Notes: generated by a model from the sequence alone, not told the origin. A stretch of 64,000 nucleotides of DNA from Onishia taeanensis (GCF_900100755.1 NZ_FNCI01000013.1:1-64000), one strand, 5' to 3'; shown: positions 51,287 to 63,056, numbered from the stretch's first letter. Made by a program: numbers and translations.

Positions 51287-51625
51287 GGCGGTGACTCGCG
51301 ATGTTCGATGGATGTCATGCAGCGTCTACCGGGTCATGCAAGGAATGTTCCGTCTAGTCGCATTTTTTAGCGAAGATGCACTGATGCGGCGCAGTTGGCG
51401 CAGCCTTTTACAGCGCGTGCAGCGCTCGACGTTGGCGGGAAGACAGTCGCGGGGAAATCTGGTGAGTGAGCTGTGATGGTGCGATATCGTGCTGAGATGT
51501 CGCCTGATGGTGCGTCGTATGAGGCTAGGCCGACCGAGCCCGCGCTCGATTGACTGCACTCGCAAGCCGAGCAGCCCCGTCGCGGCGGGCCCTGGCCGGG
51601 ATACAGGCTCTTGGCCGTCTTTAGT

Positions 51626-51641
51626 TGGCATGTGGCTTGCT
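51626..51641 (+). promoter_or_regulatory. sigma54 promoter of nasA
   Basis: TGGCATGTGGCTTGCT, with GG and GC 12 bp apart, differs from consensus TGGCAC-N5-TTGCW at one position. It predicts +1 near 51652, ten bases before hairpin P1. Confidence 0.82.
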
Positions 51642-51661
51642 AGGTAGAGGCTAACAACGAG

Positions 51662-51701
51662 GCGCCAATGACGGCGCGCTCATCCAGACAATGGCGTCCG
51701 G
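51662..51701 (+). ncRNA. ANTAR-type two-hairpin leader RNA of nasA
   Basis: P1 (51662-51677): GCGCC - AATGAC - GGCGC. P2 (51684-51701): CCAGAC - AATGGC - GTCCGG with one A-C mismatch. Both hexaloops have A1 and G4; the P2 loop is identical to P2 of the nir leader. The linker is 6 nt. The 3' strand of P2 (to 51701) overlaps the 5' strand of the terminator (from 51698), so P2 and the terminator exclude each other. Confidence 0.85.
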
Positions 51702-51741
51702 CTCCCTGCCTCTCACGGCAGCGGAGCCGGGCGCTTTTTTT
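51698..51741 (+). terminator. leader terminator upstream of nasA
   Basis: CCGGCTCC / GGAGCCGG outer stem enclosing CTGCC / GGCAG, followed after GCGC by seven Ts (51735-51741). It lies 62 bp before the nasA start and shares four bases with hairpin P2. Confidence 0.88.
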
Positions 51742-51802
51742 AAGGGGCGGCCCGGCGGCGAGGTGCGATAGACCACGGGCGATCAGGAAAGGAGAGAGCC
51801 GT

Positions 51803-54553
51803 ATGCATCAGGTGCGGACGACCTGCCCCTACTGCGGCGTCGGCTGTGGTGTCGTGGCCGATATAGCGGATGGGATCATGACTTCGGTCGACGGCGACCG
51901 AGAACACCCCGCCAACTTCGGCCGGCTCTGCGTCAAGGGCTCGGCGCTACACGAGACGCTGGGCGAGCCGGGACGGCTGACCCGGCCTCGGGTCGATGGT
52001 CGTGAGGTCGACTGGGACGCGGCGTTGGATACCGTGGCGGAAAGGCTTACTGCCACTCGCCAGGCGCATGGCGATGAGGCGGTGGCGGCCTACCTGTCCG
52101 GTCAACTGCTGACCGAGGATTACTATGTGGCCAACAAGCTCTTCAAGGGCTTCCTTGGCACCCCGCATCTGGATACCAACTCGCGGCTGTGCATGGCGTC
52201 GGCAGTGGCCGGCTACAAACGTTCCTTCGGCGCCGATGCCGTGCCCAGCAACTACGAGGATCTGGAAGAGGCGGAGCTGGTGGTGCTGGTGGGCTCGAAT
52301 CTGGCCTGGAACCATCCGGTCATCTACCAGCGCCTGCGCACCGCCAAGGCTCGCAATCCGCTGATGCGGGTGGTGGTGATCGACCCTCGGGTCACCGACA
52401 GCTGCGAGATAGCCGATCTCTACCTGGGCCTGGCGCCGGGCAGCGATGCACGCCTGTTCAACGGCTTGCTGGCCTTCATGGCGGACAAGGGACGCCTCGA
52501 TCGCGTCTACCTGGAAGGCCACGCCGATGGCCTGGACGAGGCGCTGGCCGCTGCCCGGGAAGGCGACGCCTCGGTGGAGGCGGTGGCCGCTGCCCGGGAA
52601 GGCGACGCCTCGGTGGAGGCGGTGGCCATCGATTGTGATCTCGACCCCGAGGCGTTGCAGACCTTCTACTACTGGTTCGCCAGCCAACTGCACGTGGTCA
52701 CCCTCTATTCCCAGGGCATCAACCAGTCGAGCAGCGGCACCGACAAGTGCAACGCCATCATCAACTGCCACCTGGCCGGCGGCAAGATTGGCCTGCCGGG
52801 TGCCGGCCCTTTCTCGATCACCGGCCAGCCCAATGCCATGGGCGGGCGCGAGGTCGGCGGACTGGCCAACCAGTTGGCCGCTCATATGGACTATGACACC
52901 CCCGGCGCCCTCGATCGGGTCACGCGCTTCTGGGCCACCGAGTCTCTAACGCCGACCCTGCCGGAGGGGCCCGGCCACAAGGCGGTGGCGCTGTTCGAGG
53001 CCATCGAACGCGGCGAGGTGCAGGCGCTATGGGTGATGGCCACCAATCCGGCCGTCAGCCTGCCGGAGGCCAACCGGGTGCGCGCGGCGCTGGCCAAGTG
53101 CCCGCTGGTGATCGTCTCCGAGTGCATGGCCAATACCGATCTGATCGCCTATGCCGACATCGTGCTGCCGGCGTCTTCCTGGTCGGAGAAGGATGGCACG
53201 GTCACCAACTCCGAGCGTTGCATCTCGCGCCAGCGCGGCATGCTGCCGCCTCCCGGCGAGGCTCGCCACGACTGGTGGATCATCAGCCAGGTAGCAAAGC
53301 GCCTGGGGTATGGCGAAGCCTTCGACTACAGCCATCCCGCCGAGATCTTCGATGAGCACGCCCGCCTTTCCGGTTTCGAGAATGACGCGGCCGCGCGCGG
53401 CAAGGGCTTTCGTCTGTTCGACATCTCGGGTCTGGCCGGGCTCGATCGCGACGGCTACGACGCCTTGGCGCCGATCCAGTGGCCGGTCAATGCCGCCGCG
53501 CCCAAGGGCACCGCCCGCCTGTTCGAGGATGGGCGCTTCGCCACGCCGAGCGGGCGGGCCCGCTTGCTGCCGGTGCGCCCACGGGGACCGGCTCAGGCGC
53601 TCGATGACACCCGCCCCCTGCGGCTCAACACCGGCCGGGTGCGCGATCAGTGGCACACCATGACCCGCACCGGTCGTGCTCCGCGGCTCATGAACCATCG
53701 TGCCGAGCCTTTTATAGAGGTGCATCCCGAGGATGCGCTGGCGGCAGGCCTCGGCGACCAGCAACTGGCGCGGCTCAGTGGTGCCGACGGTGACTACCTG
53801 GGGCGGGTTCGGCTTGCCAAGGGCCAGCGGCGTGGCGAGGTCTTCGTGCCCATGCACTGGACCGATCAATTCAGCAAGAGGGCCCGCATGGGCGGACTGC
53901 TCAGTGCCCACCTCGATCCATTCTCCGGCCAGCCGGAATCCAAGCATGGCGCCGTAGCGCTGGACCCGCTTCAGCTTTGCTGGGAGGCCACACTGCTGGT
54001 GGCCGCCGACCTGACTGCCGAGGCCGCCTGGCGAGACGAAGCCACCTATTGGTCGCGTATCCCGCTGGCCCATGGCGAGCGCTGGCAGCTCGCCGGTGGC
54101 GAGACTGACAAGGGGGCTGCCGATCTCGACGACTGGCTGGCGCGGCTATCGGCCTGGCTGCCGGTGGCGCCGACCCTGTGGTGCTCCGACCCGACGAGCG
54201 GCCGGCTGCGTGCTGCGGGAGTCGCCGATGGTCGTCTGCGCTGGTGGTTAATGGTGGGTCCGCCAGCGGAGTTGCCGGGGCTTTCCTGGTTGGACGAGCG
54301 CCTCGCCGAGGCAGCACGTGGGGATTGCCTCACCGATGACGCGCGGCGGCGACTGCTGGCCGGCTGCGCCAGCGGCGAGGCCGATGCCGGCCCGCTGGTC
54401 TGCAGCTGTCATCAGGTCGGTCAGAAATCCATCGTCGCGGCCATTCAGGACGGGGATGCCAGTGTCGAGGCATTGGGTGCCCGGCTCGCCTGCGGCACCC
54501 AATGCGGCAGCTGCATTCCCGAACTCAAATCCCTTATCGAAGAAAGTGCCTAA
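51803..54553 (+). CDS. nasA: assimilatory nitrate reductase catalytic subunit
   Basis: 916 residues. The [4Fe-4S] ligands are Cys8, Cys11, Cys15 and Cys43 (CPYCGVGCGV...RLCVKG), followed by bis-MGD molybdenum domains (NSRLCMASAVAGYKRSFGADAVPSNYEDLE; GPFSITGQPNAMGGREVGGLANQL) and a C-terminal BFD-type [2Fe-2S] domain (CSCHQVGQKSIV...CGTQCGSCIPELK, about 866-906). Reduces nitrate to nitrite in the cytoplasm, receiving electrons through the BFD domain. The ATG at 51803 follows AAAGGAGAGAG; upstream frame is leader. An in-frame 39-bp duplication adds 13 residues at about 249-274. cobA follows after 12 bp. Confidence 0.96.
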   Translation: MHQVRTTCPYCGVGCGVVADIADGIMTSVDGDREHPANFGRLCVKGSALHETLGEPGRLTRPRVDGREVDWDAALDTVAERLTATRQAHGDEAVAAYLSGQLLTEDYYVANKLFKGFLGTPHLDTNSRLCMASAVAGYKRSFGADAVPSNYEDLEEAELVVLVGSNLAWNHPVIYQRLRTAKARNPLMRVVVIDPRVTDSCEIADLYLGLAPGSDARLFNGLLAFMADKGRLDRVYLEGHADGLDEALAAAREGDASVEAVAAAREGDASVEAVAIDCDLDPEALQTFYYWFASQLHVVTLYSQGINQSSSGTDKCNAIINCHLAGGKIGLPGAGPFSITGQPNAMGGREVGGLANQLAAHMDYDTPGALDRVTRFWATESLTPTLPEGPGHKAVALFEAIERGEVQALWVMATNPAVSLPEANRVRAALAKCPLVIVSECMANTDLIAYADIVLPASSWSEKDGTVTNSERCISRQRGMLPPPGEARHDWWIISQVAKRLGYGEAFDYSHPAEIFDEHARLSGFENDAAARGKGFRLFDISGLAGLDRDGYDALAPIQWPVNAAAPKGTARLFEDGRFATPSGRARLLPVRPRGPAQALDDTRPLRLNTGRVRDQWHTMTRTGRAPRLMNHRAEPFIEVHPEDALAAGLGDQQLARLSGADGDYLGRVRLAKGQRRGEVFVPMHWTDQFSKRARMGGLLSAHLDPFSGQPESKHGAVALDPLQLCWEATLLVAADLTAEAAWRDEATYWSRIPLAHGERWQLAGGETDKGAADLDDWLARLSAWLPVAPTLWCSDPTSGRLRAAGVADGRLRWWLMVGPPAELPGLSWLDERLAEAARGDCLTDDARRRLLAGCASGEADAGPLVCSCHQVGQKSIVAAIQDGDASVEALGARLACGTQCGSCIPELKSLIEESA
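52545..52627. repeat. perfect 39-bp tandem duplication inside nasA
   Basis: 52545-52583 and 52584-52622 are identical, followed by five more matching bases. Encodes AAAREGDASVEAV twice. No mismatch between copies indicates a recent or actively corrected event. Confidence 0.9.
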
Positions 54554-54565
54554 CAGGAGCCTGTC

Positions 54566-55531
54566 ATGCGGACGTTGACAAGAAGCGGGAAAAACAAGCC
54601 CTTTGAGGCCATGAGCGTGCTGGTTCGCCTGGGTCATGCCCTGTCTCGGGCTATTTCACGGGCCATGCCACGGGGAATATTGAGAGAGCCGCTGGGCACC
54701 GTAGGCCCGGCGGTCGATGCCCTTGGCACGCGATACAACACGGTGGCTGGTCGCTGTCGCGCCGGCACGGTGTATCTGGTCGGCGCCGGCAGCGGCGATT
54801 GCGAGCTCTTGACCCTGAAGGCCGCGCGGCTACTTCAAGAGGCCGATGCGGTGGTCTACGACCGCCTGATCGGCGACGACGTTCTGGCGCTGATTCCACC
54901 TCGCCGGGAGCGCTATTACGTCGGCAAGGCCCGAGGCCAGCACAGCGTGCCCCAGGCCGAGATCGGCGCGCTACTGGTACGACTGGCCCAGGAAGGCAAA
55001 TCGGTGGTGCGTCTGAAGGGGGGTGATCCCGGCGTCTTCGGGCGCATGGGCGAAGAGCTTGCGGAACTCGGCGCCGCCCAGGTACCCGCCGAGATCGTGC
55101 CCGGCATTACCGCGGCTTCGGCGGCCGCCGCCAGCCTTGGCATTCCGCTCACCGACCGGGCCCATGCCCAGCAGCTGCGGTTGGTCACCGCCCAGCTGTG
55201 TCGCGAGGGCGGCGAGCCGGACTGGGCATCGCTTGCCCGCCGCGACGAGACCCTGGTGTTCTACATGGGGCTATCGAAGGTTGAGGCGATCTGCGCCGGG
55301 CTGCGCGGTGCCGGGCTTCCCGATGACTGGCCGATCATGCTGGTTGCTAATGCCAGCCTGCCCGAGCAGGCGGCTCTTACCGGCACCCTGGCCGACATGC
55401 CCGGGCGTCTCGCGGCATCGCCGTTGCCGTCGCCGTGCCTGATCGTGGTGGGCAGCGTGGTCGGCATGGTCGAGCACTCACCGGTGGCCTTGGCAGACCA
55501 ATACCCGCCGTTTGGACATCGCCGACCATGA
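54566..55531 (+). CDS. cobA: uroporphyrinogen-III C-methyltransferase
   Basis: 321 residues. The SUMT domain starts near residue 67: GTVYLVGAGSGDCELLTLKAARLLQEADAVVYDRLI, YVGKARGQHSVPQAEI, VRLKGGDPGVFGRMGEELAEL, EIVPGITAASAAAASLGIPLT and TLVFYMG. It methylates uroporphyrinogen III at C2 and C7 to precorrin-2, the first step to siroheme, needed by NirB. The 65-residue N-terminal extension is unusual, but the ATG has an AGGAG site at normal spacing, so it is kept. No CysG oxidase/ferrochelatase domain is present. Confidence 0.92.
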   Translation: MRTLTRSGKNKPFEAMSVLVRLGHALSRAISRAMPRGILREPLGTVGPAVDALGTRYNTVAGRCRAGTVYLVGAGSGDCELLTLKAARLLQEADAVVYDRLIGDDVLALIPPRRERYYVGKARGQHSVPQAEIGALLVRLAQEGKSVVRLKGGDPGVFGRMGEELAELGAAQVPAEIVPGITAASAAAASLGIPLTDRAHAQQLRLVTAQLCREGGEPDWASLARRDETLVFYMGLSKVEAICAGLRGAGLPDDWPIMLVANASLPEQAALTGTLADMPGRLAASPLPSPCLIVVGSVVGMVEHSPVALADQYPPFGHRRP

Positions 55532-55833
55532 CGCAGGCAATGAGGTTGGCGTCGCAGGTGTCGGAGAAAGGTGCCGCTGATTGTTGAGTGGCAGATATGC
55601 GCAGGGGGCGTAGACGGCGCTTCATTTTTTGATATGGATCAATGTTGCCATCTTGTTGTTTTCCTTACTCGTGACCTTTTCGGTCTAAAAAACCGTATTT
55701 TTGGATCTATAAGGTATATGTCACCCCCTTGTATTTTTTATTTAACTGTAATTATTAAAAAGCATAGATTTTTGAGCCTTTTTTTATGGTAATTACAGAT
55801 GATTTTTCTTTTTGGCCGTAGGCTTCGGGCGGT
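55532..55833. other. AT-rich intergenic region
   Basis: About 300 bp, much AT-richer than its neighbours between 55620 and 55800, with several T-runs. No gene is seen. A T-rich hairpin-poor stretch at 55780-55790 could aid termination of cobA. It separates the nas cluster from the chemoreceptor promoter. Confidence 0.5.
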
Positions 55834-55860
55834 GAAAGCATTTGGCTGATCTGCCGATGA
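55834..55860 (+). promoter_or_regulatory. sigma28 (FliA)-type promoter of the chemoreceptor
   Basis: GAAAGCAT, an 11-bp spacer, then GCCGATGA. The -10 half matches GCCGATAA at seven of eight bases and the -35 half keeps AAAG and the final T. Spacing is exact. It lies about 108 bp upstream of the start codon. Confidence 0.65.
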
Positions 55861-55967
55861 GTCATCGATGTAGGGCGGGTGGCGACAAGGAATAAAGCGA
55901 CCCGAAAAAAGAATTCAAGCTCAATAACCTCGAGCAAAGCCCAAGATTTCAAGAAGAGTGATTGTTG

Positions 55968-57956
55968 ATGAAGAATTTACTCAACCGCATAACCATGGGG
56001 CGAAAGTTCGTGCTGACGCTGGCACTTCCTTTGCTTGCCATGGCTTACTTTGCGATCAGCGGTATCGTCGAACGCCAGCAAATGGCCACTAGCATGAAGC
56101 ATCTTCAGTCGCTTACTGCCATGGCGCAGCAGGCTGGCGACCTCGTGCATCAGCTTCAGCGTGAGCGGGGTATGACGGCAGGCTTTCTAGGCAGTGAGGG
56201 GAAAATTTTTGGCGGGAAGCTGCGTGAGCAGCGACAGTCTACCGACTTTCAGGCCAAGGCCTTTGAGCGTCACGTTGAAGGGTTGAGTGATGACAACCTA
56301 GGCACTGAAATGCTGGATCATATTGGTGCCATTCGCCAACAGCTGACATCCATAGACGGGCTGCGTCAAAGCGTGGACGGGTTTACGGTGCCCACTGGCG
56401 AGGTCATCGCGAACTATACCAATCTCAATGCCGATCTGATGGAAGTGGTCGCCATGATGAGCCATGCCACTCAGCAAGCGAGTGTCTCTCGTCGTCTTGG
56501 CGCTTACTATAATCTGTTGAAAGCCAAGGATCTCGCCGGTATCGAGAGAGCTGTATTGTCGAGTGCCTTCGGCGCCGATCAAATAAGCCCGGCGACGTTT
56601 CAGCGCTTCTTGAGCCTGATCGGCAAAGAACAAGCATTTTTAGCGAGTTTTCGCGCCATGGCTGAAGATGCCATGAGTCAACGCCTCGATGACGCCTTGT
56701 CCGGGCCTGATATCGAGCGATTAAAGGAGCTGCGTGAGTTGGTCATGCAGCGTGCTGACCAGGGTGGCTTCGGTGTCGACCCTGAGCAATGGTTCGAATG
56801 GCAGACGGTCAAGCTTGGCCGCCTGAAGGCCGTGGAGGATGCCGTGGCCGAGGATGTGTTGGCCACCACCGGCGATCTGTATGAAACGGCGCGCAATGAT
56901 TTGCTGCGGTATGTCGTGATTGCCCTCCTGGCCTTTGGCTTGGCGACACTGTTGGCAACGCTGATCGTGCGAAGTATCACTGTGCCTCTCAAGCATGCGC
57001 TTGCCAGCATCCAATCGCGGGGTGGCGACTTGACCCTGCGCCTGGATGTGACAGGTAGCGATGAGCTGTCGCAACTCTATCGAGCCTTCAATGAATCCAC
57101 TGCTAGTACCGAGCAGTTGGTGGCGAATACCAAGCAGACGGCGATGAGTGTGAAAGTGGCGAGCGGCGAAATCGCCAAAGGGAATCAGGACTTGGCCCAG
57201 CGTACCGAGGAGCAGTCAGCCTCGTTGGTGGAAACCGCATCAAGCATGGAGCAAATGACCGCTACCGTGCATCAGACCACCGACAATGCCCGTGAAGCAC
57301 AGAAAGTGTCTGACGAAGTGGCTGAACAGGCACGGCAGGCCAGCCAAGTGGCGACTCAGGCGCGTGCGGCGATGACTCAGCTTCACGAGGCGAATCAGCA
57401 GGTCGCCAGTATCATTTCCACCATCGATAATATTGCCTTTCAGACTAACCTGCTGGCACTCAATGCATCGGTTGAGGCGGCACGCGCGGGTGAGCATGGA
57501 CGTGGCTTTGCCGTGGTGGCCGCTGAAGTTCGCAATCTGGCGAGTCGGAGTGCCAGTGAAGCCGACCATATCCGCAAGCTGATCGACAACAACGTGGCCA
57601 AGGTCAATGAAGGCGACACCTTGGTCACCAATACCAGCGATACACTGGAAGCTATCGCCGATCGAGTGAAGCAGATGGCTGGGCTGGTAGCCGAGATTAC
57701 GGCGGCAACCACGGAAGAATCCTCTGGCATCGAGCAAATCAATCAAGCCATGACGCAACTCGAGGAAGTGACGCAGCATAACGCTGCACTGGTGGAGCAG
57801 ATGGCGGCGGCGAGCAAGTCGCTGGATGAACAGTCCGATGACTTGGGCGAAACGATCGGTCGATTCAAGGTCAGCCCTGACCTGGAGCAAGGCATGAGCC
57901 GTCAGGAGAGCAGGCCTATGCTCGTGAGCAATCGACAAACAGAAGAGGCGTTCTGA
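55968..57956 (+). CDS. methyl-accepting chemotaxis protein with NIT (nitrate/nitrite-sensing) domain
   Basis: About 662 residues. TM1 is at about 14-32; the periplasmic sensor (about 35-310) contains the NIT signature [20 protein letters not shown]...[10 protein letters not shown] (about 51-85) and a later repeat of its helices ([28 protein letters not shown]). TM2 ([20 protein letters not shown]) is followed by HAMP and the cytoplasmic signalling hairpin with tip [41 protein letters not shown] near 483-522. There is no C-terminal NWETF-type pentapeptide. By family it would bind nitrate or nitrite and signal to CheA. The ATG at 55968 is chosen over TTG at 55962. It sits directly behind the nas genes. 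Confidence 0.92.
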   Translation: MKNLLNRITMGRKFVLTLALPLLAMAYFAISGIVERQQMATSMKHLQSLTAMAQQAGDLVHQLQRERGMTAGFLGSEGKIFGGKLREQRQSTDFQAKAFERHVEGLSDDNLGTEMLDHIGAIRQQLTSIDGLRQSVDGFTVPTGEVIANYTNLNADLMEVVAMMSHATQQASVSRRLGAYYNLLKAKDLAGIERAVLSSAFGADQISPATFQRFLSLIGKEQAFLASFRAMAEDAMSQRLDDALSGPDIERLKELRELVMQRADQGGFGVDPEQWFEWQTVKLGRLKAVEDAVAEDVLATTGDLYETARNDLLRYVVIALLAFGLATLLATLIVRSITVPLKHALASIQSRGGDLTLRLDVTGSDELSQLYRAFNESTASTEQLVANTKQTAMSVKVASGEIAKGNQDLAQRTEEQSASLVETASSMEQMTATVHQTTDNAREAQKVSDEVAEQARQASQVATQARAAMTQLHEANQQVASIISTIDNIAFQTNLLALNASVEAARAGEHGRGFAVVAAEVRNLASRSASEADHIRKLIDNNVAKVNEGDTLVTNTSDTLEAIADRVKQMAGLVAEITAATTEESSGIEQINQAMTQLEEVTQHNAALVEQMAAASKSLDEQSDDLGETIGRFKVSPDLEQGMSRQESRPMLVSNRQTEEAF

Positions 57957-58022
57957 TCACGCTCGACTAACTACCCCGGTGTTCTGTGGCTAGGCCACGT
58001 CATCCCACCTCTAGCGCTGATG

Positions 58023-58060
58023 AGCCACGTCGGTCTGTTTCTCGACTGACGTGGCTTTTT
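58023..58060 (+). terminator. intrinsic terminator after the chemoreceptor
   Basis: AGCCACGTC / GACGTGGCT with internal GTC/GAC pairing, followed by six Ts. Lies 67 bp after the stop. Confidence 0.85.
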
Positions 58061-58281
58061 TCATATGTCGGCTTATGTCGTGCTCACCAAACGAGTTTTT
58101 TCGCGCTTTGTCGTGGTGATAAGTACGTTCTGGATGAGCGCTCACTCCCCGGCTGCCGAGAATGCTGCGCAAATGGCCATGACTTGAGCCATATCATTCT
58201 CTGAACGAGCGTTTTCAACTAGCTTTGAGACATCGGCGTTCATTCGTGGCACGCCGCCACGCTTGCTCGGAGTCCGGCCAG

Positions 58282-59215
58282 TTGGAATTCAAGGATTACT
58301 ATCAGACGCTCGGGGTAGCCAAGACCGCTACCGCCGAGGAGATCAAGAAGGCCTATCGCAAGCTGGCCCGCAAGTACCACCCCGATGTCAGCAAGGAGCC
58401 AGATGCCGAGGATCGCATGCAGGCGATCAACGAGGCCAAAGAGGTGCTGGGGGATCCCGAGAAGCGCGCTGCCTATGACCAACTGGGCCAGAACTATCGG
58501 GCCGGTCAGGATTTCAGGCCGCCACCGGACTGGGATGCGGGCTTCGAATTCACCGGCCGCGGCTTCGACGGGGCTGAGGCGGACGAATTCAGCGACTTCT
58601 TTGCCAACCTGTTCGGTCAGGCCGGACGCCGCAGGCAACACGGCCAGGGGTACCGCATGCGCGGCGAGGACCGCCACGCCAAGGTGGTGATCGACCTGGC
58701 CGATGCCTATCAGGGTGCGACGCGCACCATCAGCCTGCAGGTGCCCGAAATGGATGCTCAGGGCCGGGTAGTGACCCGTCAGCACAGCCTCAGTGTCAAG
58801 ATTCCCAAGGGCGTCAAGGAAGGCCAGCACATTCGCCTGACCGGGCAGGGTAGCCCGGGCATGGGCGGCGGTCCGCCGGGCGATCTGTTTCTGGAAATCC
58901 ACTTTCACCCCGACCAGGCGTTTCGCGTCGAGGGCCGCGATGTCTACGCCAGTGTGCCGGTGACACCTTGGGAGGCGGCTTTGGGCGCCAGCATCGAAAC
59001 ACCTACGCCCGCAGGGCCGGTCAGGCTCAAGGTGCCTGCTGGCTCGCAGAGTGGGCGTCGACTACGGCTAAAGGGACGCGGCATTCCTGGGCAGGAGCCA
59101 GGCGATCTCTATGTGGAACTCACGGTGGTGCTGCCGCCGGCGGATACCGACAAGGCCCGCGAGCTTTACGCCACCATGGCACGGGAGCTCGATTTCGATC
59201 CGAGGAGGGCAGGTC

Positions 59216-59229
<14 letters not shown>
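58282..59229 (+). CDS. cbpA: DnaJ-family co-chaperone CbpA
   Basis: About 315 residues. The J domain (EFKDYYQTLGVAKTATAEEIKKAYRKLARKYHPDVSK) contains the HPD motif; a Gly/Phe-rich linker with no zinc-finger region follows, then the C-terminal substrate-binding domains (RTISLQVPEMDAQG..., GDLFLEIHFHPDQAFRVEGRDVYASVPVTPWEAALGASIETPTP). Co-chaperone for DnaK. The TTG at 58282 (L/MEFKDYY) gives the canonical N terminus; the longer frame starts at another TTG (58225). Overlaps cbpM by 14 nt. Confidence 0.92.
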
Positions 59230-61505
<2,276 letters not shown>

Positions 61506-61513
<8 letters not shown>

Positions 61514-61910
61514 GGCACCGAAGCATGGCAGCGACAAGGGCAAGCCGAGCCTCTCCGAGCAGGTCGGGGCCAAGGCGGCGCGCAAGCTCAAGGCTCGCCG
61601 CCACAGAAGCCAGGGCGTCTGGTTCGGGCTTGGCATGATGGGGTTGATCGGCTGGTCGGTGGTGGTGCCGACCCTGGCTGGCGCGATGATTGGAGTATGG
61701 CTCGACAAGCGTCATCCGGGGCCGCCGTCCTGGACATTGACGCTACTGCTGGTCGGGTTGGTGATTGGCTGCTGGAATGCCTGGCACTGGGTGTCCAAGG
61801 AAGACCGGGCCATCCACGATGCGCAGCGCAACGGCGATGAGGATGAGCCCAGGCCCCAGACAGAGGCTAAGCCCCCACCGGGTAATAGCGAGGAGCAGCG
61901 GCGTGACTGA
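61506..61910 (+). CDS. atpQ: N-type ATPase AtpQ (AtpZ-like) membrane subunit
   Basis: 134 residues. A basic N terminus (KAARKLKARRHRSQG) is followed by two membrane helices (GLGMMGLIGWSVVVPTLAGAMIGVWLDKRHPGP and WTLTLLLVGLVIGCWNAWHWV) and an acidic tail. This is the AtpZ/AtpI-type two-helix protein found as AtpQ in N-ATPase operons, assumed to help assembly or Mg2+ supply. Overlaps both neighbours by 8 nt. Confidence 0.87.
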
Positions 61911-62259
61911 GCGATTCAACGCTTTTGGCCCGATAGTATACGAGGCGCTGTGGGCCTGGGCTCCGGCGTGGCTGGCGGGCCTGGCGCTTGGCGCCTTCTT
62001 CTTCGGAGGGCTCTACTGGACCGTTCGCCACGGGCTCGTCTCGACGCGGCCGGCACGGTGGTTTGTGATCAGTCTCGCGGTGCGCCTGGTGGTGACTCTC
62101 TATGGCTTCTATCTGGTGGCCGGTGATCAGTGGCCGCGGTTGCTGGCCTGCCTGGTCGGTTTTCTGATCGCCCGCGTGGCGGTCACCTGGCTCACCCGAG
62201 GGCCCCGCTCAGCGAATGCCGCCCCGGCCAAGGAGGCCCGTCATGCGCCTGAGCCCTGA
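61903..62259 (+). CDS. atpR: N-type ATPase AtpR subunit
   Basis: 118 residues starting at a GTG (61903), three membrane helices (ALWAWAPAWLAGLALGAFFFGGLYWTVRHGLV, FVISLAVRLVVTLYGFYLVAG, RLLACLVGFLIARVAVTW). It has the two conserved intramembrane Arg residues (SLAVRLVV, LIARVAV) for which AtpR is known. AtpR is thought to help insert or stabilise the c ring. The GTG start is required by the 8-nt overlap with atpQ; the longer frame upstream reads through atpQ. Confidence 0.87.
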   Translation: MTERFNAFGPIVYEALWAWAPAWLAGLALGAFFFGGLYWTVRHGLVSTRPARWFVISLAVRLVVTLYGFYLVAGDQWPRLLACLVGFLIARVAVTWLTRGPRSANAAPAKEARHAPEP

Positions 62260-62959
62260 TGAGATCATCTTCTGGCAGTTCGGCATGCTCAAGCTCAATG
62301 CCACCATCCTCTACACTTGGGGACTGATGCTGGTGCTGGTGATCGGCGCTTGGCTGATTACCCGCCGGCTATCGAGCGGCCATCAGCGTTCGCGCTGGCA
62401 GAACCTGCTGGAAATCATCGTCACCGGTATCATGGGCCAGATCCGCGACGTGGGCCTCGATCAGCCGCGCCATTATATCGGCTTCATCGGCACCCTCTTT
62501 CTGTTCGTGGCCGCGGCGAGTCTCGCCACCATCTTGCCGGGCTATGAGCCGCCGACCGGCTCGCTGTCGACCACCGTGGCCCTGGCACTGACGGTATTCG
62601 TCGCGGTGCCGTTCTTCGGTATTGCCGAGCAGGGCCTCGGCGGCTATCTGCGCTCCTACACGCAGCCGACGGTGGTAATGCTGCCCTTCAACATCATCAG
62701 CGAGCTGTCGCGGACCCTGGCACTGGCGGTGCGCCTGTTCGGCAACATGATGAGCGGCACCCTGATCATCGCGATTCTGCTCTCCATCACGCCCTTCCTG
62801 TTCCCGATCATCATGAACTTGCTGGGTCTGCTCACCGGCATGGTGCAGGCGTATATCTTCAGCATCCTGGCCACCGTCTACATCGCGGCGGCCACCCGCA
62901 CGCGAAAACCCGAACCCAAGGTCGCCGCGCCGGCCGACGACCAGCCCCCGCCGGAATAG
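62243..62959 (+). CDS. atpB: N-type ATPase subunit a
   Basis: About 238 residues with five to six helices. The a-subunit half-channel helix contains the essential Arg in SELSRTLALAVRLFGNMMSGTLI, and the last helix reads GLLTGMVQAYIFSILATVYIAAAT. The Met at 62243 (MRLSPDEIIFWQFGMLKLNATILYTWGLMLVLVIGAWL) overlaps the atpR end by 17 nt. Works with the c ring to pass Na+ (predicted) across the membrane. Confidence 0.93.
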   Translation: MRLSPDEIIFWQFGMLKLNATILYTWGLMLVLVIGAWLITRRLSSGHQRSRWQNLLEIIVTGIMGQIRDVGLDQPRHYIGFIGTLFLFVAAASLATILPGYEPPTGSLSTTVALALTVFVAVPFFGIAEQGLGGYLRSYTQPTVVMLPFNIISELSRTLALAVRLFGNMMSGTLIIAILLSITPFLFPIIMNLLGLLTGMVQAYIFSILATVYIAAATRTRKPEPKVAAPADDQPPPE

Positions 62960-63056
62960 TCGCGGCTATGCCAAAACGGGCCCTGTGCTTTTGCGCCTCT
63001 GATCGCTTTTATGCAATGCGCCTCGCTACGGATCAAAACGCCTCACGGAGACTTCT

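Noticed and set aside
53027-54073. 348-codon minus-strand frame opposite nasA
   Set aside because: Antisense shadow; nasA has all cofactor motifs.
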